A stretch of DNA of 64,000 nt, from positions 325,131 to 389,130 of the forward strand of contig JAOSJT010000001.1 of NCBI GenBank assembly GCA_027493955.1, given 5' to 3'. Shown one piece after another: positions 1 to 9,400 of the stretch. The notes below the pieces were generated by a model. That model saw only the letters and a list, made by a program, of their open reading frames with translations. It searched no databases and was not told the DNA's origin. Numbering within the stretch: the first letter of the stretch is position 1; the number at the start of each line of letters is the position of its first letter. The stretch comes from Bacteroidia bacterium (lineage in GTDB: Bacteria; Bacteroidota; Ignavibacteria; SZUA-365). Both the position numbers and the translations under genes were made by a program.

Positions 1-1
1 C

Positions 2-865
2 GATGCCGTTATCGCCGGGGTGAATTTGGTGGAGGACGACCCGGAGGACACCACCGTCGGGTATGGAGGGCTCCCGAACGAGGACGGTGTGGTCGAACTC
101 GATTCCTGCGTGATGCACGGCCCGACAGGCAGGGGAGCGGGCGTCGCATCGCTGCGCAACATCAAGAATCCCTCACACGTCGCGAAAGTCGTGATGGAGC
201 GAACGGATCACGTTCTCATCGTCGGTGAGGGCGCGTTGCGCTTCGCGAAGGCGCATGGATTCCGCGAGGAGGATTTACTCACGGAACGCGCCCGGCGCGA
301 GTGGCTGGAGTGGAAAGAGCGCCTGAGCGACAAGGACGATTGGCTCCCACCGCATACCATCGATGACAAGGATATCGGTGCCCTGCGGCGTTACGATGCG
401 ACGCGGCATACCGGAACCATCAATTGCCTCGCAGTGAATGCTGCGGGCGACATCTCGGGCTGCACGACCACGAGCGGACTGGCGTTCAAGATTCCCGGAC
501 GTGTGGGGGATTCCCCGATTCTCGGCGCGGGATTGTATGTGGACAACGCCGTGGGCGCTGCGGGATCCACCGGACGCGGCGAAGCCAATCTCCTCGCATT
601 ATCCAGCTTCCTCATTGTCGAGCGCATACGCTCCGGCGACAGTCCCACGGATGCGTGTCTCTTTGCCTGTCGCCGCATCGCGGAACAGACAAAGATGAAG
701 CGCCTGCTGGACGACAAGGGACGTCCCCGCTTCAATGTAAATTTCTACGCGCTCAACAAGCTCGGTGCACATGGCGCAGCATCCCTGTGGTCCGGCTCGA
801 AATACGCAGTGAACGACGGAGGCGAAAGCCGACTGCTCGATTGTGCCGCACTCTATACACGATGA
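2..865 (+). CDS. N4-(beta-N-acetylglucosaminyl)-L-asparaginase / isoaspartyl peptidase family protein, 5' end missing
   Basis: The frame is open from base 2, so the gene starts outside the window; the GTG at 20 is internal. The visible part begins [14 protein letters not shown] and YGGLPNEDG, which are hallmarks of the Ntn-hydrolase asparaginase-2 family (aspartylglucosaminidase, IaaA). The autocleavage site that yields the N-terminal nucleophile Thr is recognisable at GTINCLAVN (Thr codon 416-418), followed by the conserved [13 protein letters not shown] and GSTGRGE segments that bind substrate. The family cleaves N-glycosyl-asparagine or isoaspartyl bonds after maturing into alpha and beta chains. 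About 287 codons are visible, so only a short N-terminal piece, possibly with a signal peptide, is missing. ruvB follows 61 bases downstream. Which substrate is used cannot be told from sequence. Confidence 0.9.
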   Translation, partial: DAVIAGVNLVEDDPEDTTVGYGGLPNEDGVVELDSCVMHGPTGRGAGVASLRNIKNPSHVAKVVMERTDHVLIVGEGALRFAKAHGFREEDLLTERARREWLEWKERLSDKDDWLPPHTIDDKDIGALRRYDATRHTGTINCLAVNAAGDISGCTTTSGLAFKIPGRVGDSPILGAGLYVDNAVGAAGSTGRGEANLLALSSFLIVERIRSGDSPTDACLFACRRIAEQTKMKRLLDDKGRPRFNVNFYALNKLGAHGAASLWSGSKYAVNDGGESRLLDCAALYTR

Positions 866-926
866 AACCAACGTCAACCGAAAAGTCCAACCCTTCACAT
901 TCGTACCATCGCTCACTGATCAACAG

Positions 927-1982
927 ATGACAGCCTCACGCCCCTCCGACCTGACCAGCCCCGATCCGCGGAACGGCGACCGCGACGCGGAAGCCACGCT
1001 CCGTCCGGTACGATTCGAAGATTTTGTCGGCCAGCAGAATATTGTGGACAACCTGCGGATTTTCATTCAGGCGGCACGACAACGCGGTGAAGCGCTCGAT
1101 CATGTGCTGCTCACAGGACCACCGGGACTGGGCAAAACCACGCTCGCGCATATCATTTCCAACGAAATGGGGGCTACTCTGCGCATGACGTCCGGACCGG
1201 TGCTGGACAAGCCGGGGGACCTTGCGGGATTGATCACCGGTCTCGAAGAAGGCGACGCCTTGTTTATTGATGAAATTCATCGTCTTTCTCCCGTGGTTGA
1301 GGAATACCTGTACTCGGCGATGGAAGATTACACGTTGGACATCATGATAGACTCGGGACCCAACGCTCGCAGCGTGCAGATCGACCTCAAGCCCTTCACA
1401 CTCATCGGCGCGACGACGCGCGCCGGTCTGCTGACGTCTCCGCTGCGTGCGCGCTTCGGTATCACCAATCGGCTGGATTACTACAACGTGGCGCAGCTCA
1501 CGCGCATCGTGATCCGTTCTGCGCGCATTCTGGGCATTGATATCGATGAGGAAAACGGTGCTACAGAAATCGCTCGCCGCTCCCGCGGTACGCCCCGCAT
1601 CGCCAACCGGCTCCTGCGCCGCGCAAGAGATTTTGCGCAAGTCATCGGCGATGGTATCATTACGCGCGACATCGCGGACCATGCGCTGAATGCGCTCGAA
1701 GTGGATGAGCACGGTCTCGATGAAATGGACAAGCGCATACTTGCCTGCATTCTGGACAAGTACGGAGGCGGCCCTGTCGGACTCAACACACTCGCTATCG
1801 CTGTCGGTGAGGAGCCGGGCACCATCGAAGAGGTGTACGAACCCTACCTGATACAGGAGGGCTATGTGCAGCGTACGCCCCGCGGCCGGGAATTGACTCC
1901 TGTGGGATATCGTCTGCTCGGACGTCAACCCCGGGGGGGACGGACGCAACCCGGGCTATTCAGCGAGGATGTGCAGCCGTGA
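927..1982 (+). CDS. ruvB: Holliday junction branch migration helicase RuvB
   Basis: RuvB is the hexameric AAA+ motor that, with RuvA, drives branch migration of Holliday junctions during recombinational repair. Counting from the ATG at 927 (351 aa), Walker A is GPPGLGKTT at residues 64-72, Walker B is FIDEIH around 113-118, sensor 1 lies in LIGATTRAG, and the arginine finger region is LRARFG. The C-terminal winged helix ([17 protein letters not shown]-like segment) binds DNA. The frame stays open upstream to 843, which would overlap the preceding gene; I chose 927 because family N-termini begin shortly before the RPxxFxDFVGQ segment, although no strong ribosome site precedes it. The stop overlaps the GTG start of lptC by four bases (GTGA), suggesting translational coupling. 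ruvA and ruvC are not adjacent. Confidence 0.97.
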   Translation: MTASRPSDLTSPDPRNGDRDAEATLRPVRFEDFVGQQNIVDNLRIFIQAARQRGEALDHVLLTGPPGLGKTTLAHIISNEMGATLRMTSGPVLDKPGDLAGLITGLEEGDALFIDEIHRLSPVVEEYLYSAMEDYTLDIMIDSGPNARSVQIDLKPFTLIGATTRAGLLTSPLRARFGITNRLDYYNVAQLTRIVIRSARILGIDIDEENGATEIARRSRGTPRIANRLLRRARDFAQVIGDGIITRDIADHALNALEVDEHGLDEMDKRILACILDKYGGGPVGLNTLAIAVGEEPGTIEEVYEPYLIQEGYVQRTPRGRELTPVGYRLLGRQPRGGRTQPGLFSEDVQP

Positions 1983-2521
1983 GATCGATACTGCCGATGC
2001 TTGTATTATCCCTCGCGTTGCTTGTCGGCTGTGGTGAAAAGGTGAAGCCGCCCATACAGCGGGCAGGGACTGAGGAACAGAGCCCCGATCAGGAGAGCTG
2101 GAATTCCCGGGTGATATTTTCCGACTCCGGTCTGGTGCGCGCGGAGCTGTACGCGCGGCATATCCGCATGTACCGCGACCGTCGCGAGACACTGCTGGAC
2201 TCCGGCATTGTCGTGGATTTTTATGATCGCAACGAGCAGCATACCTCCCGTCTCACCGCACGCAGGGGGCGAGTGGATGACGAAACGAAAAACCTGGAAG
2301 CGTTCGAGGATGTCGTGTTTTCTTCGGACAGTGGCACCGTTGTGGAGACAGAGTACATTTTCTGGGACAATGCCTTGAAAGTGGTGCGGGGCGACCGTTT
2401 CGTGACGATCACATCGCCGAAGGAGCGTTTGCAGGGATACGGCTTCGAAGCCGATCAGGGATTGAAGAACTACACGGTATTCGGCAAAGTCAGCGGTGAA
2501 GCCGAGATCAAGAAAGAGTAA
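1979..2521 (+). CDS. lptC: LptC-like LPS export lipoprotein
   Basis: A 180-aa exported protein with a lipoprotein-type signal (hydrophobic stretch then LLVGC, Cys at about residue 18). The body matches the LptC/OstA-like beta-jellyroll pattern seen in Bacteroidota: [15 protein letters not shown], a stretch about converting a phenotype of beta strands such as [25 protein letters not shown], and an end in [21 protein letters not shown]. LptC sits in the inner-membrane LptB2FG complex and hands lipopolysaccharide to LptA across the periplasm. Here it is predicted to be lipid-anchored rather than held by an uncleaved transmembrane helix, as is common in this group. The GTG start overlaps the ruvB stop. 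No lptA or kdsC neighbour is present, so the assignment rests on sequence pattern alone. Confidence 0.82.
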   Translation: MRSILPMLVLSLALLVGCGEKVKPPIQRAGTEEQSPDQESWNSRVIFSDSGLVRAELYARHIRMYRDRRETLLDSGIVVDFYDRNEQHTSRLTARRGRVDDETKNLEAFEDVVFSSDSGTVVETEYIFWDNALKVVRGDRFVTITSPKERLQGYGFEADQGLKNYTVFGKVSGEAEIKKE

Positions 2522-2548
2522 CACAGCGTTTTCAGAGAAAGGAAGCAT

Positions 2549-3133
2549 ATGTCCGAAGCAATGCAACAGCGCTGCCCCTGGTGTGGCACCGATGCGCTGT
2601 ATGTCCGCTATCACGACGAGGAATGGGGTGTGCCGGTGCATGACGAGCGCAGGCTTTTCGAGATGCTCACGCTCGAAGGCGCGCAAGCCGGCTTGAGCTG
2701 GCTGACCGTTCTGCGGAAGCGCGAAAGCTACAGGGCTGCCTTCGACGGCTTCGATCCCGAACGCATCGCGCGCTACACAGACGCGCGCATCGCCACCCTG
2801 CTGGACGATCCCGGAATTATCCGCAATCGCCTCAAAGTGCATTCTACGGTAGGCAATGCCCGGGCATTGCTTGCGCTCAAAGATGCCGGTGCTTCCTTTC
2901 CGGAGCTTCTCTGGAGTTTCACGGGAGGCGGAACAAAACAGAACGCATTCACAACATTGTCCGAACTGCCCGCGCGCACAGCGGAATCCGATGCGATGAG
3001 CAAGGCGCTCAAGCAACTGGGGTTCAATTTCGTCGGCTCGACAATCTGTTATGCCTTCATGCAGGCCGTGGGTATGGTGAACGATCATCTCGTCACGTGT
3101 TTTCGCCATACAGCCTTGCACAACAAGCGATAA
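2549..3133 (+). CDS. tag: DNA-3-methyladenine glycosylase I
   Basis: 194 aa. Tag removes 3-methyladenine from alkylated DNA in base excision repair. The N-terminal CPWCGTDALYVRYHDEEWGVP is the classic start of the family, with the zinc-snap cysteine near residues 9-12; EGAQAGLSWLTVLRKRE and the substrate-pocket Glu/Trp follow. The C-terminal GFNFVGSTICYAFMQAVGMVNDH segment carries the second half of the zinc snap (Cys, His). A good ribosome site (GAAAGGAAG) lies 5-10 bases before the ATG at 2549. It is 27 bases after lptC and most likely co-transcribed with ruvB, giving a partial DNA-repair flavour to the operon. Length is normal for the family. Confidence 0.96.
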   Translation: MSEAMQQRCPWCGTDALYVRYHDEEWGVPVHDERRLFEMLTLEGAQAGLSWLTVLRKRESYRAAFDGFDPERIARYTDARIATLLDDPGIIRNRLKVHSTVGNARALLALKDAGASFPELLWSFTGGGTKQNAFTTLSELPARTAESDAMSKALKQLGFNFVGSTICYAFMQAVGMVNDHLVTCFRHTALHNKR

Positions 3134-3207
3134 TTTTTTCCGTACACCGGATACTTGCCGGAACAATCCGCATCATTACGCTACCGTCACACTCGTCAAG
3201 GTCCCGC

Positions 3208-4935
3208 ATGAAACACGTTTCGTTCATCCTCGCAATCGTCGTCCTCTCCTGGTGTTTCCCGGGGCAGCGAGCCGGCGCACAATTGGATACAGGCAAAATG
3301 AACGCTCTGCTCGATCAATATCATCGCGCGGGTGTATTCAACGGCGTGCTGCTCGTGGCGCAGGAAGACAGAATCATATTTCAGGCCGCGATCGGGGACG
3401 CCGATATGGAGTGGAAGCAGCCGAACGGCATCGATACACGCTTCCGCATCGGTTCCCTCACCAAGCAGTTCACCGCCGCGTTGCTTCTCTTGCTCATGGA
3501 GGATGGATTGATTGACGTTGAGGCACCGCTGCTCCGCTACATCCCTGAATATCCAAAGGAGCAGGCCGAGGGCGTCACGGTGCATCACCTGCTGACGCAT
3601 ACCTCAGGCATTCCGGGGTACACGGAGTTGCCGAATTTCATTCGCGAGATCATGCGGACGACGTACACGCGGGAAGAATTCATGAAGGTGTTCTCCGGTT
3701 TACCGCGGCAGTTCACTCCGGGCAGTGCGTTCCGTTACAGTAACTCCGGATATTATCTCCTTGGTGTCATAATCGAACGCGTGACCGGCAAATCCTACGA
3801 TCAGGTATTGCGTGAGCGGCTCACGCTCCCCCTGGGTCTGGACCATACCGGCTATGAGCACAATACCTCGATCATTCCCAACATGGCTCGCGGTTATCAA
3901 CGTATTCCCAACGGGTACGAACGCACACAGGCACTCGATTCCAGTGTGCCCTTTGCGGCAGGCATGCTCTACTCGACGGCAGGGGATTTGCTGCGTTGGA
4001 CACGACTGCTGCACACCGGCAAAGTGTTTGCGAAAAAGGAAACTCTGGAGATGATGATCACGCCGACTCATGACGGCTATGCGTGCGGACTGAAGATCTC
4101 CGCAATACCGGTCAAAGGGAGTACCGTGCGCAATATCCATCATTCAGGCGGAATCAACGGATTTTCGTCGCAGCTCTGGTATCTGCCGGACGAAACCTAC
4201 ACCATCGTCGCGCTGGATAACACCATGTCCAACGCCGGATTGGCAGCGGAGACGGCCTTCGCATTGCTGTATGATCTTCGGGCGCCCCTGTTCCGTTTCC
4301 CCATCTCCGAAGAGGTGGCTGCCATCATCGACACCGAGGGAGTCGACAAGGCGTTGATGCGCTATCGGGAATTGAAGGACAGCGCCGCCGAGCGTTACGA
4401 TTTTTCCGAGCAGGAACTCAACGGACTCGGCTACTACTACATGGGGAAAGGAAAGCTGGACATTGCGCAGCGGCTTCTCGCCCTCAATCTGGAAATGTTT
4501 CCCGATGCCTTCAATGCATGGGATAGCATGGGTGAGATCCACATGAACATGGGGAACAAGGACGAAGCGATCCGGCATTACCGCCGCGCACTCGAACTGA
4601 ATCCCGGCAGCGGGAACGCGATAGCGATGCTGAAAAAGTTGGGCGTGGAGGTCGAAACCGTGCCGGTCTCAGTGCCGGAATCCGTACTGGACAGCTATCT
4701 CGGACGCTATGAACTCCAGCCGGGCTTCGTCCTGACAGTGACGCGCGAGGGTACGCAACTCAGGATGCAGGCGACGGGTCAGCCGCGCGTGGACGTGTAT
4801 CCCGCCACGGAGACGAAGTTTTATCTGAAAGTTGTGGATGCGCAAGTGACGTTCGTGCGTGATGACAACGGCAGTGTGCATGAACTCATCCTGCATCAGG
4901 GCGGCAGGGATATGCCCGCCAAACGCATTCCGTGA
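3208..4935 (+). CDS. Exported serine hydrolase (class C beta-lactamase/PBP4* fold) with TPR segment
   Basis: 575 aa from the ATG at 3208, which gives a clean signal peptide (MKHVSFILAIVVLSWC, cut near AGAQ); the frame is open further upstream to 3097 but that part overlaps tag and has no signal character. The beta-lactamase-related domain spans roughly residues 35-400: SLTK at 83-86 is the SxxK nucleophile motif, YSN at 177-179 is the second motif, and HSGGINGF near 314 replaces KTG. Residues about 420-500 form two TPR-like helix pairs (LGYYYMGKGKLDIAQ, DSMGEIHMNMGNKDEA), and a small beta domain (about 505-575) ends the protein. Such proteins include D-amino-acid peptidases, esterases and LACTB-like enzymes; substrate is unknown. 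The stop overlaps the next gene by four bases. Confidence 0.9.
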   Translation: MKHVSFILAIVVLSWCFPGQRAGAQLDTGKMNALLDQYHRAGVFNGVLLVAQEDRIIFQAAIGDADMEWKQPNGIDTRFRIGSLTKQFTAALLLLLMEDGLIDVEAPLLRYIPEYPKEQAEGVTVHHLLTHTSGIPGYTELPNFIREIMRTTYTREEFMKVFSGLPRQFTPGSAFRYSNSGYYLLGVIIERVTGKSYDQVLRERLTLPLGLDHTGYEHNTSIIPNMARGYQRIPNGYERTQALDSSVPFAAGMLYSTAGDLLRWTRLLHTGKVFAKKETLEMMITPTHDGYACGLKISAIPVKGSTVRNIHHSGGINGFSSQLWYLPDETYTIVALDNTMSNAGLAAETAFALLYDLRAPLFRFPISEEVAAIIDTEGVDKALMRYRELKDSAAERYDFSEQELNGLGYYYMGKGKLDIAQRLLALNLEMFPDAFNAWDSMGEIHMNMGNKDEAIRHYRRALELNPGSGNAIAMLKKLGVEVETVPVSVPESVLDSYLGRYELQPGFVLTVTREGTQLRMQATGQPRVDVYPATETKFYLKVVDAQVTFVRDDNGSVHELILHQGGRDMPAKRIP

Positions 4936-5324
4936 GCACCGCCGATCAACACCTTCTGCACACTGCGGCGTCGCATCCCTGGCGTCGCGGCATTGCCATC
5001 ACCGCCTGGCGCGCGTCGTATGCGTATACTGTCCGCTTGCATTCCGGCGAGCATGTGACCGTAGTTCCGCGTGAAAGTGAGTGGCCCGGTTGGCAGTGGT
5101 GCGCCAATGCCGAAGGCGAGGAAGCTGGGTGCCCCGCAGTGCTGCTCGACCTCCGCGGTGACCGTGCCACCGTGCTGAACGATTACGATTCAACAGAACT
5201 CGATGTACGCGTCGGCGAGGCGTTGTTGCTCGGCGACCGGCAGGCGGGATGGGTATGGTGCAGAAGTGGCGATGGCAGTGAAGGATGGCTCCCCGATTCC
5301 TGTGTTGCGGAGCAGTCGTCATGA
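4932..5324 (+). CDS. Small SH3-like domain protein
   Basis: 130 aa starting at GTG 4932, overlapping the hydrolase stop (GTGA). Two SH3-like barrels can be traced: residues about 25-75 (ALLDLRG... preceded by HSGEHVTVV, WPGWQWC) and about 80-128 (GDRATVLNDYDSTELDVRVGEALLLG, AGWVWCRSGDGSEGWLPDSCV), the latter with the WxxGWxP-type pattern of variant SH3 domains. There is no signal peptide or membrane helix. The family appears in isolated small bacterial proteins of unknown role; peptide binding is a guess from the fold. It lies in a tight three-gene overlap (hydrolase, this gene, membrane protein), so the three are probably translated together. Confidence 0.72.
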   Translation: MSTADQHLLHTAASHPWRRGIAITAWRASYAYTVRLHSGEHVTVVPRESEWPGWQWCANAEGEEAGCPAVLLDLRGDRATVLNDYDSTELDVRVGEALLLGDRQAGWVWCRSGDGSEGWLPDSCVAEQSS

Positions 5325-5617
5325 CGCCACACACATCGCCGCTTCGCGCCTTGAGTGCGCCGTTTTTTGCCGCGGCGCTCCTGATCTTCGGTTTGTTGCT
5401 CTTTGTTGAGGAAATACGCCTGTATCGCGATCTCGAAATGGATGGCCCACTTGCGCTGGCTTGCTGGGGTCTGGCCATCCTCATCAGCGGTTATGCGATT
5501 TGGAAAAAAATCGGCAGCAGGGCGTTGAACATCATCCTCCTCGTATTGAATTTGCTGGTTCTCGGGCTGGTCCTCCTGCTGCTTGCTCTTCTTTCGGGAC
5601 CCATGCGCCTTTTTTAA
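5321..5617 (+). CDS. Small two- or three-helix membrane protein, unknown function
   Basis: 98 aa from the ATG at 5321, which overlaps the preceding stop as ATGA. Three hydrophobic stretches are visible: residues about 10-30 (FFAAALLIFGLLLFV), 42-60 (ALACWGLAILISGYAIW) and 67-92 (NIILLVLNLLVLGLVLLLLALL). No family recognised. The overlap with the SH3-like gene argues that it is real and coexpressed. It ends 26 bases before the convergent RqcH gene. Confidence 0.65.
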   Translation: MTPHTSPLRALSAPFFAAALLIFGLLLFVEEIRLYRDLEMDGPLALACWGLAILISGYAIWKKIGSRALNIILLVLNLLVLGLVLLLLALLSGPMRLF

Positions 5618-5642
5618 ACACAGGGCCTCTGCCCGGGATCCG

Positions 5643-7319
5643 TTACTCCTCGGACATGCCTTCAGGCAGCATCGGCTGCACCATGACCACTTTTTCGCGC
5701 TCCATAATCACCGAACCCGGCGCGGCGCCCTTCGGTTTACGCACGTATTTTTTTTCGGTGTAGGCGACAGGGACGTTTTTCGCATTGCGGTGTTTGCTAT
5801 AGTACGCCGCGATGGAAGCGGCCTGGCGGATCGCCTCTTTCGTCGGCTCGCCTTGCGCACTGCCCACTTTCAGCACCACATGCGAACCGCCCACACCACG
5901 GGCGTGAAACCAGATGTCATTGGGACGGGCGTGACGCACCGTCAGCGCGTCATTGTTCGCGCTGCTTTTCCCCGCCCATACCTCGAAGCCTCCCGCCACG
6001 ATAAAACGGCGAAAGGGGAAAGGATTCGTATCTCGTGTTCCTTTGTCCGTCAAACCTATCCTCCGGAGCAACGTGTGATGTTTTGCGAGCGTCTCCCGCA
6101 TCTCCGCCGCGTTCGAAACAAGAGTGCTCTCCGATATGAGTGTCCGGAGCTGGTCGTGCAGCTCCATCAACCATTTTCTGCGTACCGCGACGTACTCCAG
6201 GGAGGCACTCGCGCTCTGTGCCTTGCCGAAATACCGCTGTGCGTTTTCCAGTACGGTGCTGCCCGGTGTGAGTGGTATGCTCACGATCAGTCGGGGATCG
6301 ACGAAAAGATCCGGGACCAGCATGCGGTCATGCTGCGATGGTGTGTCGAGAAGGTGGATCATGAGCAGGTTGCCGAATTTCTTCCATTGTTCCGCCGATA
6401 GCTTCAAATCGCTTTCGGACGGAAGCAGAGATAGCTTTTTCTCCGCCTTATCCAACTCGCGTCCGGCGGCGCGGAGAACGCGGTCGCGCGTCGCGGTGAA
6501 GCCGCTCGCAGCCCAGCGATTCCGCACAAAGGTACTCAAACCCTCCAGCACATCGGCGCAGCGAAAGTGCTCGGAGTTCTCCACGTGCCGCAATGTGACA
6601 AGGGAAAATGCCGTCGGCACGCCGCCAGAGCTGTACACGTGTGACGCACCGGCGTGTAACTCCTCCCGCAGTTCCTCCATCACCTCCGGAAGTCGCTCCC
6701 ACGCGGGAGCAGCGCCGGTGGCTTCAGCTCTCTCGGCCGGCAGTGCGGCGCGAAAAAGAATTTCGCGGGCCAATGCTCCCTGCAGCCACGGTCGGAGCGC
6801 CTTCAATGTATTGAGAGGAGGGATAGAAGGTCCGGCATCCAACACGGAGCGTATCTCTCCTCGATCAGGGAAAGTGAAGTCGTTGCAATACCGCAGCGAA
6901 GCGGGGTGTACCGGCACACCGCCGCGCTTGAATTGGTCAAGCAGTTCACCCTGCGCATCATAGAGAAACAGGTTCCCCCGCGCGGGTATGAGCGAAGCAT
7001 ACAGGGTGCGGCCGCTGTCAAGTGCGATGCGCACGATTCGATCGTTCGACGCAATGGTGATGGACGCGAGCACATCGCCCGCGATGGAAGGAAAAAGATC
7101 GAGCGAGTTTTTTCTGGCTCGCGCGAGTTCCGTCTTTGGCAGGAGCCAGGTGAAATTGGGCTGCACCGACAGATGGAGATGGACGTCGTGACGCGACCCG
7201 GCGAGTTCCAGCAGCAGTTCTCCTTTTTGCTGTGTGAACACGGATACGATGCGCGATCCGCGCAGATGTTCGTCCAACGCGACGCATGCGGCTCTCCAGG
7301 TCAGCCAGTTTGAAAACAT
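5643..7319 (-). CDS. rqcH: Rqc2/RqcH homologue (NFACT family) of ribosome-associated quality control
   Basis: 558 aa. NFACT proteins bind stalled 50S subunits carrying peptidyl-tRNA and, in Bacillus, RqcH recruits tRNA-Ala to add a degradation-marking alanine tail. The N-terminal NFACT-N domain (about 1-180) includes HLHLSVQPNFTW and LIPARGNLFLYD; a central coiled-coil/HhH region follows (about 270-420); the NFACT-R domain carries GFEVWAGKSSANND and DIWFHARGVGGSHVVL (residues about 468-483), the most conserved part of the family. The protein ends without an obvious extra domain. Older annotations call such proteins fibronectin-binding proteins. It precedes nothing obvious in an operon; gpmI lies 73 bases upstream in the same orientation. 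Confidence 0.9.
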   Translation of the reverse strand: MFSNWLTWRAACVALDEHLRGSRIVSVFTQQKGELLLELAGSRHDVHLHLSVQPNFTWLLPKTELARARKNSLDLFPSIAGDVLASITIASNDRIVRIALDSGRTLYASLIPARGNLFLYDAQGELLDQFKRGGVPVHPASLRYCNDFTFPDRGEIRSVLDAGPSIPPLNTLKALRPWLQGALAREILFRAALPAERAEATGAAPAWERLPEVMEELREELHAGASHVYSSGGVPTAFSLVTLRHVENSEHFRCADVLEGLSTFVRNRWAASGFTATRDRVLRAAGRELDKAEKKLSLLPSESDLKLSAEQWKKFGNLLMIHLLDTPSQHDRMLVPDLFVDPRLIVSIPLTPGSTVLENAQRYFGKAQSASASLEYVAVRRKWLMELHDQLRTLISESTLVSNAAEMRETLAKHHTLLRRIGLTDKGTRDTNPFPFRRFIVAGGFEVWAGKSSANNDALTVRHARPNDIWFHARGVGGSHVVLKVGSAQGEPTKEAIRQAASIAAYYSKHRNAKNVPVAYTEKKYVRKPKGAAPGSVIMEREKVVMVQPMLPEGMSEE

Positions 7320-7392
7320 TCCGTTTGCTTCGCTTTGTCGGTACGTTCAGGAATTCGGCGACAGCAGGGCATCATCCGTTACAGAGAAAAGT

Positions 7393-9015
7393 TTACAGCA
7401 ATCGCACGAGCGAGGGTTCGTAATCATCGGGTTGTACATAGCCGAGCAAATTCATAATCGTCGCGGCGACATTCGCCAATCCCGGTTCCTCGATGACGGC
7501 AAGGGCATAGCTGTTGTATCCGCGGGCATCGAGTATGCAGAATGGGACAGGATTGAGCGTGTGACTGGTTTTGGGCAGTCGTTCTCCATTTTTTTCGGTA
7601 AACATTTCATCGGAATTTCCGTGATCCGCCGTGATGATGACGACGCCATTCAAGGCGAGCACGCGTTCCGTCAGACGACCAACGCAGGCGTCCACGGTCT
7701 CAATGGCGGTGATGGCCGGCTCGAGTTTGCCGCTATGTCCGACCATGTCGCCGTTCGCGAAATTGATGCGGCCGAATGTATACCCCTGTTCGAGGAGTTC
7801 CAGAGCCGCCGCGGTGATCTCATCCGCCTTCATCTTCGGCGCCTTGTCGAACTCGATTTTATCGGAAGGAATCTCGATGTACGTTTCCAGGGCCTCGTCA
7901 ATGTACCCGGAATTGTTGCCGTTCCAGAAATATGTCACATGTCCGTATTTTTGCGTTTCCGAGATGGCGAAGGAGCGCACCCCGGCAGCGCAGAGATACT
8001 GACCGATGGTGCGGTCGATGCTGGGCGGATTGACGAGGTAGCGTCGAGGTATATGCAGGTCGCCGTCATATTCCATCATCCCCGCGTAGTCAATATCCGG
8101 GAGGGGACCGCGTTCGAATTCAGTAAAATGGTCTTCCGTGAGCGCCCTTGAAATTTCGATGGCCCTGTCGCCGCGGAAATTGAAAAAAATCACCGAATCG
8201 CCGTCAATTATGGGGCCGACGGGGTTGCCTCCCTCATGGACAACGAAGGCATCCATATACTGATCGGTCATGGCGGGATCTTCATCATAAAAAGCGGATA
8301 CCGCTTCGGCCGCGCTACCGAAGGCACGGCCCACTCCGCGAACATGCGCGTTGTAGCCGCGTTCCACGATGCTCCAATCGGCATTATACCGGTCCATGGT
8401 TACTTTCATGCGACCACCTCCCGAGGCGATCCGATAATCGCATCCCTGCCGTTGCCGTATTTCCGAAAGTACACTCTCCAATTCGGAGATGTAGCGCAAA
8501 GCGGATTTCTCATCCACATCGCGACCGTCGAGCAGAGTATGGACTCGAACCTTTCGCACCCCGTCTTTCGCAGCCTGTTCAAGCATTGCGTAGAGATGAC
8601 GGATATGTGAATGTACGTTCCCATCCGAGAGCAAACCGATGAAGTGCAGGGTACCCGAGGACTGGTGTTTCGCGACAAAAGCGCGCCACACCTCATCCTC
8701 GAAAAGCGCGCCGCTGTCGATAGCCCGGTTGACAAGCTTGGCGCCCTGCTCAAAGATGCGGCCCGCGCCGAGAGCGTTATGACCCACCTCACTGTTGCCC
8801 ATATCATCTTCGCCGGGCAGTCCCACCGCAGGTCCGTGCGCTTTGAGCTGCGTGTACAGGCCTGTACTGAAATAGCGGTCCAGGTTGGGTTTCGTAGCGA
8901 GATGGATGGCATTGCCCGGATAGGGCTTGCCGATGCCGTATCCGTCCATGATGATGAGTAACAGTGGTCCGGAAGGTGGTGAATAGGTGTCGAGTGTATT
9001 GAGTGTCAGCGTCAT
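7393..9015 (-). CDS. gpmI: 2,3-bisphosphoglycerate-independent phosphoglycerate mutase
   Basis: 540 aa. Interconverts 3- and 2-phosphoglycerate in glycolysis/gluconeogenesis using two metal ions and a phosphoserine intermediate. The alkaline-phosphatase-like phosphatase domain starts with LLIIMDGYGIG (metal ligand Asp24); the nucleophile is Ser75 in DMGNSEVGH; the phosphotransferase domain contains HTLLDGRDVD and RYISELE. The C-terminal metal-binding segment reads FANGDMVGHSG and VVIITADHGNSDEM. Length fits the family. The upstream 385 bases separate it from a divergent gene. Confidence 0.97.
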   Translation of the reverse strand: MTLTLNTLDTYSPPSGPLLLIIMDGYGIGKPYPGNAIHLATKPNLDRYFSTGLYTQLKAHGPAVGLPGEDDMGNSEVGHNALGAGRIFEQGAKLVNRAIDSGALFEDEVWRAFVAKHQSSGTLHFIGLLSDGNVHSHIRHLYAMLEQAAKDGVRKVRVHTLLDGRDVDEKSALRYISELESVLSEIRQRQGCDYRIASGGGRMKVTMDRYNADWSIVERGYNAHVRGVGRAFGSAAEAVSAFYDEDPAMTDQYMDAFVVHEGGNPVGPIIDGDSVIFFNFRGDRAIEISRALTEDHFTEFERGPLPDIDYAGMMEYDGDLHIPRRYLVNPPSIDRTIGQYLCAAGVRSFAISETQKYGHVTYFWNGNNSGYIDEALETYIEIPSDKIEFDKAPKMKADEITAAALELLEQGYTFGRINFANGDMVGHSGKLEPAITAIETVDACVGRLTERVLALNGVVIITADHGNSDEMFTEKNGERLPKTSHTLNPVPFCILDARGYNSYALAVIEEPGLANVAATIMNLLGYVQPDDYEPSLVRLL

Positions 9016-9400
9016 TGCTTTCGTCAGAAATGGTGAAACGATAAAAAGCTCTATCTAAACAATGTAATGAAAAACGAAGTTCTCTCTGTGTGCTGTTCTG
9101 TCGCATACCGTTCCACGGCCTCCCGTGCATCGAACACCCACTCTCCGGGTCTCGCCCGCGAAAGTTGAAGCGCGATGGGTGCCTGCAACTCGTCGGGGTT
9201 CGATGGCGCAGGTCGCTCGCTTCTTTGAGGATTTGCGGGAGAGGGCGTTCACATCCTCGCTCCACTTGTTCGATGCGTCCATTGACCCGTCAATTCATGC
9301 CCCCGATTCGTGCGCACGATGTGCTCTCGAGACAATTGTTCTTTCAACAGAAGATGAAAATGCCTACATTGCGCGCACATACCACTGCAAGGATGCACCG
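9016..9400. other. Intergenic region between divergent genes
   Basis: 385 bases between the gpmI start and the secreted protein at 9401. The frame of the downstream gene is open through much of it (from 9125), but that stretch has no protein-like composition and no signal character, so I treat it as non-coding. Both promoters should lie here; I see no convincing -35/-10 pair. Confidence 0.5.

Noticed and set aside
843-926. Longer start for ruvB
   Set aside because: It would overlap the asparaginase gene, and the extra 28 residues are not part of RuvB proteins.
936-1949. Long minus-strand frame opposite ruvB
   Set aside because: It lies wholly antisense to a well-conserved gene and its translation resembles no protein; such frames arise from codon bias in GC-rich genes.
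3097-3207. Longer start for the serine hydrolase
   Set aside because: It would run through the end of tag and place non-signal residues before a clear signal peptide.
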